Positions 50,441-61,046 of a DNA stretch of 64,000 nucleotides are shown piece after piece. A model generated the notes under the pieces. That model saw nothing but the letters and a program-made list of their open reading frames with translations. It was not told where the DNA came from and did not search any database. Source of the stretch: an uncultured Clostridia bacterium (GTDB lineage: Bacteria > Bacillota > Clostridia > TANB77 > CAG-508); NCBI GenBank assembly GCA_934120675.1, contig CAKOUU010000006.1:1-64000 (forward strand). The letters are read 5' to 3'. Both the position numbers and the translations under genes were made by a program. Each line of letters begins with the position of its first letter. Within the stretch, counting starts at the first letter, position 1.

Positions 50441-53290
50441 TTCGATTATACTTCTATAGTGTTTTCTTATTTTTCCTTCTGGTCTTTCTATCTCATTCCA
50501 ATTTATACTTTCTCCTTGAGTATTGACATTTTCTTTTGTTGGAAGATTTATTTTTGTTTTTACATCTTCTTTAGTTGGTAAATTATATTCTTTTAAATTC
50601 TTACCTATTCCTTGTTTTTGATAGTTGTTTTCTACAAATTGTTGCCAATCTTTAATTGGTAATGCATACTTTTGTTTACCTTTTTTCAAATTAAAAGAAC
50701 TTGTATTATTTTCAGCCTCTGTTTTAGTCTTGTTTGAATTTATAAGGTCAACTATTCTTTGAACAAACTCTTTATTTGCCTTCTTTCTGTCACCTAAATC
50801 ATCTAAATCATATTTATTATATATATTATCATATATTTTTTCTATATCTTTTGACGTTGTTTTTAGTATTGTATCATTAGGAATCACAACATTTTCTCCA
50901 TCTATGCCTTCACCTGTTATTTTTCCTGTAAAAAAGTTCACTTCTGGTGCATCTAAATAATGATGGTCTTTTTCATAATTAAAAAAGAAATCAGCACCAT
51001 CATCAGACAAATCAAAAACTGAGGCTCCATTTGTCACATATCCTTCGTCTAATGCAATTTCCCTCTTTATATTAAGATTTTCTTCATTAGACATGTTATT
51101 ATATTCTTCTTGAGTAACACCATATTTCTCTAATAATGGATTTTTTTCTATATAATTATCGTTTTTATCATAAAAACTTTCATAATTATCATTTATTAAA
51201 TCCTCAACCTGCTCTTCCCACATTGAAACACCCGATTTATGTTCTTTTCCCTTAAATTCACCTTTTTTATCGAATCTATAATATATATTATGTTCTTCTT
51301 GATTTTTATCTATATATTTTGCTTTTCTATCCGAATTAATTTTTATTGAATTATTTTCGTTTTTTTGCATAGAATATTTTTGTAATGGTTTTTTATTGAC
51401 ATTTTGTTTTGTTGATGATAAACTATTAATAGGTAAGTCGTTTGAACTTCCAATTATAGCTGAACTCTTTTTGGAGTTGGAAGCTAAGGGAAGCAAATCA
51501 CTACCTATTTTTTTTATGTTTGTGATATCATATAAATATTTTTTACCATTAGCATCATTTCTTATTACAATAGTTCCACTATATATTTGTTCTTTTCCTT
51601 TATGGTCAAATGAAAATTTTGTATCATATTTATAAAATCCATATTTTGCATCGATATTATGTTTTATTTTTTGATTTTTTTCATAAATTCTATTTGATGC
51701 ATTTTCAATTATTTCTTTTAAACCGCTACTTGCCCTTCCTTTTGCTAATTTATTAGGTAAAGGTAAGTTTTGACTTGATTTTGAAAAGGCATATTCAGAT
51801 GGTAAATCTTTTCCTAAATAAACTTTTTGACCACTTTCAATTATATTAGCATATTCATTTATATTCTCTTCTAAATAATCTTTAATTGTATTATTTATTG
51901 ATTTCTGCTTGTTATTTTCAAATATATCGTCATCTATTTTTACTCTATTAAAACTCCCGTCTTCATTATATATAACAGAATATTTCAAATTACTATCATT
52001 TTTACTAAATTCTTGATTATAAGCTGTTTCAAATTTATTTTTTATATCAGTCCAAAATAATTTTTCATTTTTGCCACCAGTAAATTTATTCAATTTATCA
52101 ATTACCCAGTTATATATTTTCTTTGCAACAGATTGATTTTGATTAACAAGTCTATTTACATATTCTTGACTTCCTAGTTCTCTCTGTAAAATACTCATAG
52201 TTGCCTTTTCATCAACTATTTTATTGAAATTTTCATCTGATATTTGTATATTATCATTTTCATATGCCTGTTTATATGTATTTTCTAGTGATTTTCTTGC
52301 ACTTTCCCAATTTTCTTTTCTACTAGCATCTTTCAATATCATATTTTGTACTTCATTCAAATCTAAATCATGTCCTAACTCATGTATTGCAAGTTCTTGA
52401 ACCCTTGTCTTAGTATCTTGTGCTTTAGGATTAAATACAACCTCTCTTCCTGATATGTTACCTTGCTCATCATATGTTGGTTTCCAAACAGAAAAAGCAT
52501 CATTATTATTTTGAAAAGTATTCTCATCAAAATAAGCATTAATTTTTCTTCTATCAAACATTTGCTTTATTTCTTTTAAATCTTCATTTTGATAATCTAT
52601 GTTATATTGTTTTGCACTTTCATTAAAATCTTTTGTGTTTGTTTTATTCGTGGTATTATTTTCTTTCAGATTAGATTTTGAAGTATTTTCATCTTGTATT
52701 GGTATAATTTGTTGGTCTTTGGTTTTAAATTGATTTTTAGTTGGTAAATTAAAAGAACTAGATTTTTCTAGTCCTTGATTATTTTTCTCAAGTGTTGAAT
52801 TGCTTGATGTTCTGTCATTATATTCTTGTACTCTATTAAATAGTCTATCATTTGTTGCTGCTGTTCTTTCGTTTCCAAGTTGGTTCCTATTATCATCCAT
52901 GCTTCCTTTGAAAAATTCAGTTCTCTCATTAGATTCATTAATTTCTGTTCTGTTTTTGTTATTTTCATTGTAATTATTCTCCCACTTTTTAATACTTTGT
53001 TTATCTGCCTTGTTAATTCCTATATTATTCCAGCTTTCAACAAATTTGACTGGTACTTCTTTTATTCCAAGCTCTTTTGCTATTTGTAATCTATGATTTC
53101 CATTTTCTATTTCAATACTACCATCTTTGTTTTTGAATAATTCTATCGGATTTTTTATTCCATTTTCTTGTATATCTTTTTTCAAGTTTTCCATTTGTTG
53201 TTTATCTCTATATCCGCCATATGTTTTTAATTTAAAAATTTCTTCTGTTGGAACATTTTTAACTTCTCCTAAGGCAATATTATTATACAA
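50429..53290 (-). pseudogene. Internal fragment of a polyvalent mobile-element protein between CRISPR repeats
   Basis: 953 codons without a proper start: the frame is open from 53368, inside a CRISPR repeat, and the listed first codon is a TTG. Residues about 5-85 are a ParB-like nuclease domain (VPTEEIFKLKTYGGYRDKQQ ... IENGNHRLQIAKELG). Near residue 303 there is a zincin motif, ELAIHELGHDLDLNE. Later segments (HYLDAPEVNFFTGKITGEGI; repeated NLPTKE motifs) resemble phage or conjugative-element polyvalent proteins. It ends KIRKHYRSIIEAVI, where the last residues AVI and the stop are read from a CRISPR repeat, so both ends are truncated exactly at repeats. Low GC like the host. Confidence 0.75.
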
Positions 53291-53359
53291 TGTTTTTTGA
53301 TTATTTGCAATATTATTTATTTGCTTTTTATTTCCATTTTGAGCATTTTTATTTTCAAT

Positions 53360-55090
53360 ATTTATATTCTACTATATTTAAATAACTACATGTTCCTTTC
53401 ATTTAATTATTCTTAACTCTAAATCATTTATATTCTACTATATTTAAATAACTACGGAAACAATGCTTATGCAAGCAACCCTATGTGGTATAAAGAATTT
53501 ATATTCTACTATATTTAAATAACTACATGTTAGAACTGATGGAAGGTACATATTCAAACAAATTTATATTCTACTATATTTAAATAACTACTTCATTTAC
53601 ATTATCATTTACATTATTTATATTCTACTATATTTAAATAACTACTTGATAATTACTAGAATTATACATTCCAACTTTATTATTTATATTCTACTATATT
53701 TAAATAACTACCACTTGCAGGAAATTTACTTGTTACCATAACATAATTTATATTCTACTATATTTAAATAACTACGATTTAAGCAAAACTAACAATTCGA
53801 TAACAGTTTCGGAATTTATATTCTACTATATTTAAATAACTACAATTACCTGAACTAGTTCAAGAAAATGATTATAAATTATTTATATTCTACTATATTT
53901 AAATAACTACTTTTAATAGATATGGAACATTAGATTTATATTTAGAATTTATATTCTACTATATTTAAATAACTACCTGGTGTTAAATGTAATTATGTTG
54001 CTTTGATGTATATTTAATTCTACTATATTTAAATAACTACATTGATATCTTTTCCAATTGTGATTCTTGCACCCCAATTTATATTCTACTATATTTAAAT
54101 AACTACCTAATCTTCCACTCAATGTTTTGGGAATGTTAAAGTATATTTATATTCTACTATATTTAAATAACTACAGATTTTATGATAGAAGAAAATTACG
54201 CACAAGGTTAATTTATATTCTACTATATTTAAATAACTACCCAAGTGGTATTCTATCTCCTTCTAAAACTTTAAGATTTATATTCTACTATATTTAAATA
54301 ACTACATATTTTCTTTTATTTCTGTATATTCTAAATTTTCATTTATATTCTACTATATTTAAATAACTACGCAGATATTGCACCAAAATTAAAAATGAGT
54401 GTCGAATTTATATTCTACTATATTTAAATAACTACCAAAAGAAAGTTATATGGCTAATTGCTATAAAGTATTTATATTCTACTATATTTAAATAACTACA
54501 CCTTCTTTATTTATAAAAATCTATATAATAAAGAAATTTATATTCTACTATATTTAAATAACTACCGTATAATTTAGTATCTTGTCCAAAATCTTCTTGA
54601 TAAATTTATATTCTACTATATTTAAATAACTACACTGTACTTACACTTCTTAATTGTTCCTCTATTACATTTATATTCTACTATATTTAAATAACTACAT
54701 AAACTATTAATTATAGTAATATCTTCTACATCATTTATATTCTACTATATTTAAATAACTACCTTGATAAATTTGCTCTTGAAGAGGATTTTATTGAAAA
54801 ATTTATATTCTACTATATTTAAATAACTACCTCCTGTTTCTTCATTAACAAGAGGTTCTTTCATATTTATATTCTACTATATTTAAATAACTACGGCAAA
54901 ACAGTAGCAGTATATGAGAGAACACAAGCATTTATATTCTACTATATTTAAATAACTACAAGGAGAGTGTAAGATTATGATAAAATCAAGTAAATTTATA
55001 TTCTACTATATTTAAATAACTACAGAATCCAACTCTATATTTTCATAACTTAAAATTTGAATTTATATTCTACTATATTTAAATAACTAC
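53360..55090 (-). CRISPR. Type I-B CRISPR array, 27 repeats
   Basis: 30-bp repeat which on the minus strand begins GTAGTTATTT and ends GAATATAAAT. That resembles the end of the Clostridioides difficile I-B repeat and sets the crRNA strand. Repeat starts include 53360, 53426, 53497, 53562, 53616, 53682 and so on to 55061. Spacers are mostly 34-38 nt, with outliers of 41 nt (53456-53496) and 24 nt (53592-53615). One repeat (54011-54040) has an altered 5' edge in plus-strand view. The leader is on the high-coordinate side next to cas2. Confidence 0.98.
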
Positions 55091-55269
55091 AGGTAAAAAA
55101 ATGTGCCTTACTACACGCCAACTCTAATGATATAATCTGTCTATCTATACACATATTACCACGGAAAAAACAAAAATGAAATATCAATTTAATTAAAACT
55201 TTATATTTCAATAAATTTCCTATCTGTCGTTAACCATATATTTCAGCCACATTTCACATCGACAGATAT
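55091..55269 (-). promoter_or_regulatory. CRISPR leader
   Basis: 179 bp of AT-rich DNA between cas2 and the first repeat. A possible -10 TAATAT lies at 55158-55153 on the minus strand. An inverted repeat TATCTGTCG (55221-55229) with CGACAGATA (55260-55268) just after the cas2 stop could terminate the cas transcript or bind integration factors. Confidence 0.7.
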
Positions 55270-55554
55270 TTATAAAAAATTATCTGTCACATCATCCTCA
55301 ATCTTTCCCCAAAACTCCTTTTCTAACCACCTTTGACTTCTGCTCTTAAAGAAAATAACACTATCCTTATCCTCTCTAATCCATCTATTTAATTCAGACT
55401 TTAACTTTAATGCTTGAGACTCTAATAATTCGCCTTCAAATACTGAATTTTGAATATGTACCAAATATTTTTTGCATGTTTTAAACACTCTTCTTAGGAC
55501 TCTTTGTCCTTCTTTATCCTCTAAATTAATATCATACACTAAAATAACATACAT
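55270..55554 (-). CDS. cas2: CRISPR-associated protein Cas2
   Basis: 94 residues from MYVILVYDINLEDKEGQRVL, the usual ferredoxin-fold start with the catalytic-site Asp. The ATG follows the cas1 stop by one base (TAATATG) with GGTGGT as ribosome site. SVFEGELLESQALKLKSELN and the C-terminal strand complete the fold. Forms the spacer-integration complex with Cas1. Last gene before the leader. Confidence 0.97.
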   Translation of the reverse strand: MYVILVYDINLEDKEGQRVLRRVFKTCKKYLVHIQNSVFEGELLESQALKLKSELNRWIREDKDSVIFFKSRSQRWLEKEFWGKIEDDVTDNFL

Positions 55555-55555
55555 A

Positions 55556-56548
55556 TTACCACCACATTTTAAACCCTTCATACTTTTCATCTTCTAATAA
55601 ATGTTTGATTAGCTTATAAACTTCTAATCTCATTAAATACTCATAACTAACTTCTCTGCCCAATTTTTTATGTTTAATTTTTGTTTGTAGCCTTAAATCA
55701 ATTTCTCTTGTAATCTCTTTTCTTGCCTTATCTTTTATATATGTAAAATTCAATCCATCTTCAAAATCCTTTTCCGTTATCTGTTTTTTATTTAACATTG
55801 AAAAAATCAGTCTATCCGCTATGATTGGTTTAAAGATTTCGGAAATATCTAAGCATAAAGAAAATCTTCTTTCTGATGGTTCATGTAAATAACTTATAGT
55901 TGGATTTAATTGTGTCTTATAAATTTCACTTAATACTCTTGTATATATAATTGTATTGACATATGAAATTAGCGAATTTATTGCATTATCAGGTGGATTT
56001 TTTACTCTTTTTTCAAATGCTATATCTTGATTTATTATTATATTCCATGTATCATAATATACTTTTCTTATATTTCCTTCTATTCCCATCAATTCTGGTA
56101 CATCTTTACACAAATTTATCTGTTTTCTTAAATAGTCTATTTCTTCCATATATTTCTTTAAGTCTTTTCCTCTATTATTGTAATATGTTAAATTTCTGTA
56201 AATATTGTATGATGCAGCTTCTATAAATGCTTTTGCAATGTTTAATCTTTTTTCTTTGTCCTTGTAATGTTCAACTTGTTTTATAAGCAATTTTCCTGAA
56301 ACAAGTGATTCTTTTGGATAATATGTTCCTGTATAAAATCCATAATAATTAAAAAAGTGTATATTTACTCCATATGATGATAAAAAGTTTAATAAACTTG
56401 TATTAAAATCTAATTCTGTCATTACATATATATCGTCAACTCTTTCTACTGGTATTGATTTCTTTGTATTATCTTTGTATACAATTTCTAAAGTGTTGTC
56501 TTTTCTTTGTAGTCTCCCGCTTCTATATAAATAATAAGATTGTTTCAT
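55556..56548 (-). CDS. cas1: CRISPR-associated integrase Cas1 (type I-B)
   Basis: 330 residues from MKQSYYLYRSGRLQRKDNTL, eight bases after AAGGAGG. The N-terminal beta domain is followed by the helical integrase domain, with metal ligands in ELMGIEGNIRKVYYDTWN (Glu), YLHEPSERRFSLCLDISEIF (His and Asp/Glu). Inserts spacers at the leader-proximal repeat. Tightly packed between cas4 and cas2. Confidence 0.97.
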   Translation of the reverse strand: MKQSYYLYRSGRLQRKDNTLEIVYKDNTKKSIPVERVDDIYVMTELDFNTSLLNFLSSYGVNIHFFNYYGFYTGTYYPKESLVSGKLLIKQVEHYKDKEKRLNIAKAFIEAASYNIYRNLTYYNNRGKDLKKYMEEIDYLRKQINLCKDVPELMGIEGNIRKVYYDTWNIIINQDIAFEKRVKNPPDNAINSLISYVNTIIYTRVLSEIYKTQLNPTISYLHEPSERRFSLCLDISEIFKPIIADRLIFSMLNKKQITEKDFEDGLNFTYIKDKARKEITREIDLRLQTKIKHKKLGREVSYEYLMRLEVYKLIKHLLEDEKYEGFKMWW

Positions 56549-56558
56549 GTCTTCCTCC

Positions 56559-57047
56559 TTATACATAACATAAATCATAATATGAACATTTAGTACATAT
56601 CTTTGAATTAATTGTTTTGGGTGGTTTATCCATTTCTACTATTTCTTGTATGTTTTTTATTACATTATCTAATATTTTATTATCTTCATCTTCTAATATT
56701 ATTTCTTTTGATTCCCTTAAAAGAGGAAAGTCTATTTTTGCTTGTATATTTTTTACACCTTTGTTTTCTAAATAATACATATAATATTTTATTTGCCATA
56801 TTCCAGCATCTTCAATTGATTTCGTCTTTTTAACTTCATGTAGTACTGCTCCATTTTTTATAAAGTCTATATTTATTGTATTGTCAATTAGAATTTGTTT
56901 CTTTTCTTTGCTATATGTTGTTTCATCAATTATTTTTCCTATTTCTACTAATTCACTATTTTGTTCCATATTGATTTGATTGTCAAAATACCATAATCTT
57001 CTATGACATATAAAGTAATAGTATATCATTATTCCTGTAACATTCAT
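56559..57047 (-). CDS. cas4: CRISPR-associated exonuclease Cas4
   Basis: 162 residues. The iron-sulfur cysteines are in YFICHRRLWYF and the C-terminal KICTKCSYYDLC; the RecB-like nuclease core shows IDNTINIDFIKNG and LHEVKKTKSIEDA (E-x-K) with QIKYYMYYL. Cas4 trims prespacers and helps PAM selection with Cas1-Cas2. Ten bases separate its stop from the cas1 start. Confidence 0.96.
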   Translation of the reverse strand: MNVTGIMIYYYFICHRRLWYFDNQINMEQNSELVEIGKIIDETTYSKEKKQILIDNTINIDFIKNGAVLHEVKKTKSIEDAGIWQIKYYMYYLENKGVKNIQAKIDFPLLRESKEIILEDEDNKILDNVIKNIQEIVEMDKPPKTINSKICTKCSYYDLCYV

Positions 57048-57106
57048 TACATCATCTCTTTCTACACAAATTTATTTATTTGATTTACAAATTCTTAAAT
57101 ATACTT

Positions 57107-57156
57107 GTTGCAAGCCACATTTTTATTACACTATGAAATAATCTGTGACTTGCAAC
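57107..57156 (-). terminator. Hairpin between cas3 and cas4
   Basis: GTTGCAAG (57107-57114) pairs with CTTGCAAC (57149-57156), extended by CACA/TGTG across one mismatch. No U tail, so it may be a processing or attenuation site dividing interference and adaptation genes. Confidence 0.5.
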
Positions 57157-57161
57157 ATATC

Positions 57162-59354
57162 TTACAATTCTCTTGAACTTATTGAATATTCTTCATCATT
57201 TTCCAAAAGTAAACCAATTTCTTTATCATATTTTGTATCAATAATATATTTTCCTTTAATGTATGGACATTCTGTTATGACATTTCCTAATTTCCATTTG
57301 TTAGAACTATTAATTGATATAAATAGTTTATCTATTCTTCGTTTTAACTCATATTTTTTCTTTTTGTCTGACTCCTTTGAATATTCTTCAAATAAATTTA
57401 GATTATCATCATAAATAATTTTAGGAATAACATCAATATTATCAATATTTCTCAATATTTTTTGTGCATCCTTTTTACTTGTATCATAATCAATAATGTT
57501 ATCTAGTACTCGAAACGCATCATTGAAATTTTTGTAAAACTCAGTATTTTGTAGCATTTCTTTTGAATATAATTTATCAACTAAAGCTATTTTTGTTTTT
57601 TCTTCTAAAATTTGTCCGCTATGCTCTTGCAATAAATCAATACTTTTTTGATATATTTCTTTATCATATATGTATCCAACACCACTTGTTTCTTTTATAT
57701 AAATTTTTACATTTGACTCTTTTCCTTTATATTCTCTACTTCTATAGCATCTTCCAAATCTTTGAAATAAACTGTCTAGTGTGGACATTTCTGTATATAG
57801 CATATCAAAGTCTATGTCTAATGAAGCCTCTACTATTTGTGTTGTTATCCATATTCCTGATTCAGCTTTTTGTTTTGAAAATTCTTTTATGCTTCTTTCT
57901 TTTTCACTTCTATCTTCTTGTTCAAATCTTGAATGTAATAAATTTACTTTTTCTACTCCATAATTTTTTAATGCTTTATATAATTCTATTGCTTTGTTTA
58001 TTGTGTTTACTATTATTAATACTTTTTTATTTTTTGCTTTTTCTTTTATTTCTTCTATTTCTTCATTAATTGATTTATCTATTATTTCAAATTTATGTCT
58101 TTTTGTATCTTTTATAAATTCATTATATTCAAATTTTATTCCCATTACTTGTAGTTTTTCTCTGTATATTCTAGGAAGTGTTGCTGTTATTACCATAAAT
58201 TTTCCATCTAAGTTGTTTATCATTTGAAGTCCTTTTAATAGTACCGCTACTATTTCTGGTGAATATGCTTGTATCTCATCTATTACGACTTTTGAGTAAC
58301 TTAGAGTTGCATATATTTTTTCATATCCTCTGTACTTAAATACAAATGGAAAGATTTGGTCTATTGTACATGTTGTGATTTTTTCATACAAATTTCTAGC
58401 TTGTTGTATTTTATTAAATTCATTTTCTTCATTTTTTTCGTCTAAATAGTCTAATGCTGTTGAGTGTAATAGTCCAACATGTTTGTATCCTATTGTTTCT
58501 TTTATTCTGTCATATATTGCATTTATGCTTATTCTTAAAGGTAGTGTGAAAAATGTTTTGTCATTTTTGCTCCATAAAAGTGCTCCTTCTGTTTTTCCCA
58601 TTCCTGTTGAGCCTATTACTATTACATTTTTGTCTTGATTTTTTTCTGCAAATTGTTGTAAATCGTTTTCTTTGAAGTTTTGCTTTTTCATAAATTCTTC
58701 TACAAAATCTGCTATTTCTTCTTTTGTTTCGTCTTCTACTGTTATCCATGCTGAACTACAATAGTCTAGTCTATGTAATAGTCCTTTCATTAGGCAATAT
58801 TCGTTATATAACTCATCTCCTTCTGTTATTCTCGCTTGTCCTTCTACCATTCCTAAATAAAATGTACTTAATTTTGGTATTTCAATTTGTAATTCTTTTT
58901 CTATTTTTTTGATGTTTGGCTCTATATCTTCTTTTATTATTTCTTCTAGTAGTTCACTGTTTATGTGTATTTTATTGTCTCTTTCGTGATGATAATAGAT
59001 TGCTTGATATACTAGTTTTCTTTCTTTTTTTGTCATTTCATATTGTTTGTATGGCACAAACATTGGAGATATTTGTTCATGTTTTATTTCTTGATTGTTA
59101 AATTTTGTTGGTATTAGTTCTTCTCCTATTGCTTCTCTTATTGCATTTTGAAATCCTGAAAATACTTTTCCTGCATCATGATATTTGCATACTATTTTCA
59201 TTAGTTGCCAGAATCTTTCTTCTGGCATTTCTATTGATTGTGTTATTTTTTCTCCATATCCCTTTTTTAATATTTCTAAGTTCTCTAATAGTTTATCTGT
59301 GTGTTCTTTTATTGTTTCTATTGGATTTGATTTTGCATAATATTTATACTCCAT
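57162..59354 (-). CDS. cas3: CRISPR-associated helicase/nuclease Cas3
   Basis: 730 residues from MEYKYYAKSNPIETIKEHTD; this ATG has GAAAGGATG upstream and overlaps the cas5 end by 11 bases. N-terminal HD nuclease: EHTDKLLENL and VCKYHDAGKVFSG. SF2 helicase: motif I IGSTGMGKTEGALL, motif II VVIDEIQAYSPE, motif III ITATLPR, and motif VI LFQRFGRCYRSRE. HD and helicase are in one chain, as usual for I-B. Degrades DNA marked by Cascade. Confidence 0.96.
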   Translation of the reverse strand: MEYKYYAKSNPIETIKEHTDKLLENLEILKKGYGEKITQSIEMPEERFWQLMKIVCKYHDAGKVFSGFQNAIREAIGEELIPTKFNNQEIKHEQISPMFVPYKQYEMTKKERKLVYQAIYYHHERDNKIHINSELLEEIIKEDIEPNIKKIEKELQIEIPKLSTFYLGMVEGQARITEGDELYNEYCLMKGLLHRLDYCSSAWITVEDETKEEIADFVEEFMKKQNFKENDLQQFAEKNQDKNVIVIGSTGMGKTEGALLWSKNDKTFFTLPLRISINAIYDRIKETIGYKHVGLLHSTALDYLDEKNEENEFNKIQQARNLYEKITTCTIDQIFPFVFKYRGYEKIYATLSYSKVVIDEIQAYSPEIVAVLLKGLQMINNLDGKFMVITATLPRIYREKLQVMGIKFEYNEFIKDTKRHKFEIIDKSINEEIEEIKEKAKNKKVLIIVNTINKAIELYKALKNYGVEKVNLLHSRFEQEDRSEKERSIKEFSKQKAESGIWITTQIVEASLDIDFDMLYTEMSTLDSLFQRFGRCYRSREYKGKESNVKIYIKETSGVGYIYDKEIYQKSIDLLQEHSGQILEEKTKIALVDKLYSKEMLQNTEFYKNFNDAFRVLDNIIDYDTSKKDAQKILRNIDNIDVIPKIIYDDNLNLFEEYSKESDKKKKYELKRRIDKLFISINSSNKWKLGNVITECPYIKGKYIIDTKYDKEIGLLLENDEEYSISSREL

Positions 59355-60009
59355 TTGGCATCCTTTCACTATAAAAATATATATTGTCTCCGTCTTCATC
59401 CTGTAATATTTCTTCAATACCTTTATTAGTATATTTTTCTATATATTTTACATTTACTTTGTTCCATTGTCTTATATCATTTTTTATTTTGTATGTAGTA
59501 TTTAGTTTGTAATTAATTCCTTCTATTTCGTTATCTATCCATTCCGGTACATATGCATTAATTTCTATTTTCGCTTCATCTATTTCTTTTACCTCTTTTA
59601 AAACTTTAATTTCGTCTATCCTTACAAGGTCTTCGTTTCTTCCTAGTGTGAATGTTTCTGTTCCGTTTATTATGTTTTCATATATTTTGTCTATGACGTC
59701 ATCTTCTGCCTGTACATGTATAATTAAATTGACATTTAGTAATTGATGTACATTTCTTGGCATTGATGTTACTTTGTCTTTTCCTTTATACATTCTTAAA
59801 TTTTGATAGTTGCTAAATATTCCTTCATAGTTTCCTTGTATAGAAATGTTCATTGGAAAGTATTCTCCTGGTTGCGCTTGCAAGATTTTATGGAACATTC
59901 CTATTACTGTTGAGTATGGTGGTAATGGATATGTTTCTGCTACTTTTGTGGCAAATGGCTTTTTATAACATGCTGTTTCTTGGTATAGTTTTAGTTTTAA
60001 TATTTTCAT
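59344..60009 (-). CDS. cas5: Cascade subunit Cas5 (type I-B)
   Basis: 221 residues. RAMP fold with the family opening LKLYQETACYKKPFATKVAE and YPLPPYSTVIGMFHKILQAQ, the Cas5 signature region that grips the crRNA 5' handle. It caps the Cas7 filament with Cas8. Its 3' end overlaps the cas3 start. Confidence 0.94.
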   Translation of the reverse strand: MKILKLKLYQETACYKKPFATKVAETYPLPPYSTVIGMFHKILQAQPGEYFPMNISIQGNYEGIFSNYQNLRMYKGKDKVTSMPRNVHQLLNVNLIIHVQAEDDVIDKIYENIINGTETFTLGRNEDLVRIDEIKVLKEVKEIDEAKIEINAYVPEWIDNEIEGINYKLNTTYKIKNDIRQWNKVNVKYIEKYTNKGIEEILQDEDGDNIYFYSERMPNGV

Positions 60010-60079
60010 TTATACCAATCCTTTCTTTTATGCTTTGTAATATTTTTTCATTTCTTCTATGTTGAAAAATTTATTAAGT

Positions 60080-60988
60080 TTATGCTTTATAGTATTCTTC
60101 GACTTTTTCTTTTAGATTTTTAAAGATTTCTTCTATGTTTGTTGTTTTTCCTTCAAATATTTCTTCTATTTCTTTTTCATTTTTGAATGTGTTTTTTACT
60201 ATTCCTATTTTTGTGTCTTCTGATATTGAGTTTTCTCCTATTGTTAATGTTGCTGTGTCTTTTAACATTTCTGTGTCTATACTGAATTGTCCGTCTTTTC
60301 CGTTTAGTTTTATTCTTCCTAGGAAAAATGGTGAGTTTATGTCATACATTCCTCCTATTACAAATACTGGACTTAAGTTTTCTTCTCTTCCTCTTATTTC
60401 TCTGTTTAGGATTTTTACTATGTCTAGCAATTGGTTGATTCTTTTTGCTTTTTCTTCGTTTGGTAGTTCTATTTCTCCGTCTTTTCCTATTTTTTCTAGG
60501 TCTATTGTTATTGTGTATGTGTAGTAACTTAAGTGTTGTTCGATGTTTGCAAGGTTTGGAAATTCTCCTATTCTGTCTGCTAGTCCTTTATTGTTTAAAA
60601 ATTCCATATCACTTTTATAGTCTTCTAATGATATTGCATTACTTAGTCTTACTGCTGCACTTCTTATGTTTGAGCCGTCATTTTTCGCTGTCTTCATGTA
60701 TCCAAATAAGTCCATTTCTTCTGAATCTTGTATTGTTAATTTGTCATCAAATTGGATTGTTCCTTTTTCTTTATTTACTACTTGTAAATTCCAATCAAAC
60801 ATTTTATTTCCAAGTCTTACTATGTCATATCTTATTGCTTGTCTTGATGCAAATGTGTATACACTTCCGTCTCCTCTTGTTAATTTCTTTAGTTCTGATA
60901 TATTACCTATTCCTTCTCCGTAGTTTAAACTTTGGCCTTTAAATATTATTGTTATTGATAATCCTTTTTTATTTTTTATATTCTCCAT
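60080..60988 (-). CDS. cas7: Cascade backbone subunit Cas7 (Cst2/DevR type)
   Basis: 302 residues. It begins with SITIIFKGQSLNYGEGIGNI, and KKLTRGDGSVYTFASRQAIR is typical of the Cst2/DevR group of I-B Cas7. Later RAMP elements include FLGRIKLNGKDGQFSIDTEM. Copies of Cas7 coat the crRNA spacer. It lies between cas8b and cas5 in the usual order. Confidence 0.94.
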   Translation of the reverse strand: MENIKNKKGLSITIIFKGQSLNYGEGIGNISELKKLTRGDGSVYTFASRQAIRYDIVRLGNKMFDWNLQVVNKEKGTIQFDDKLTIQDSEEMDLFGYMKTAKNDGSNIRSAAVRLSNAISLEDYKSDMEFLNNKGLADRIGEFPNLANIEQHLSYYTYTITIDLEKIGKDGEIELPNEEKAKRINQLLDIVKILNREIRGREENLSPVFVIGGMYDINSPFFLGRIKLNGKDGQFSIDTEMLKDTATLTIGENSISEDTKIGIVKNTFKNEKEIEEIFEGKTTNIEEIFKNLKEKVEEYYKA

Positions 60989-61046
60989 TTTATTTCCTTC
61001 CTTTCTCTTTTTTGTTCTTCATTGTTATATGATTTTTATTATATTT

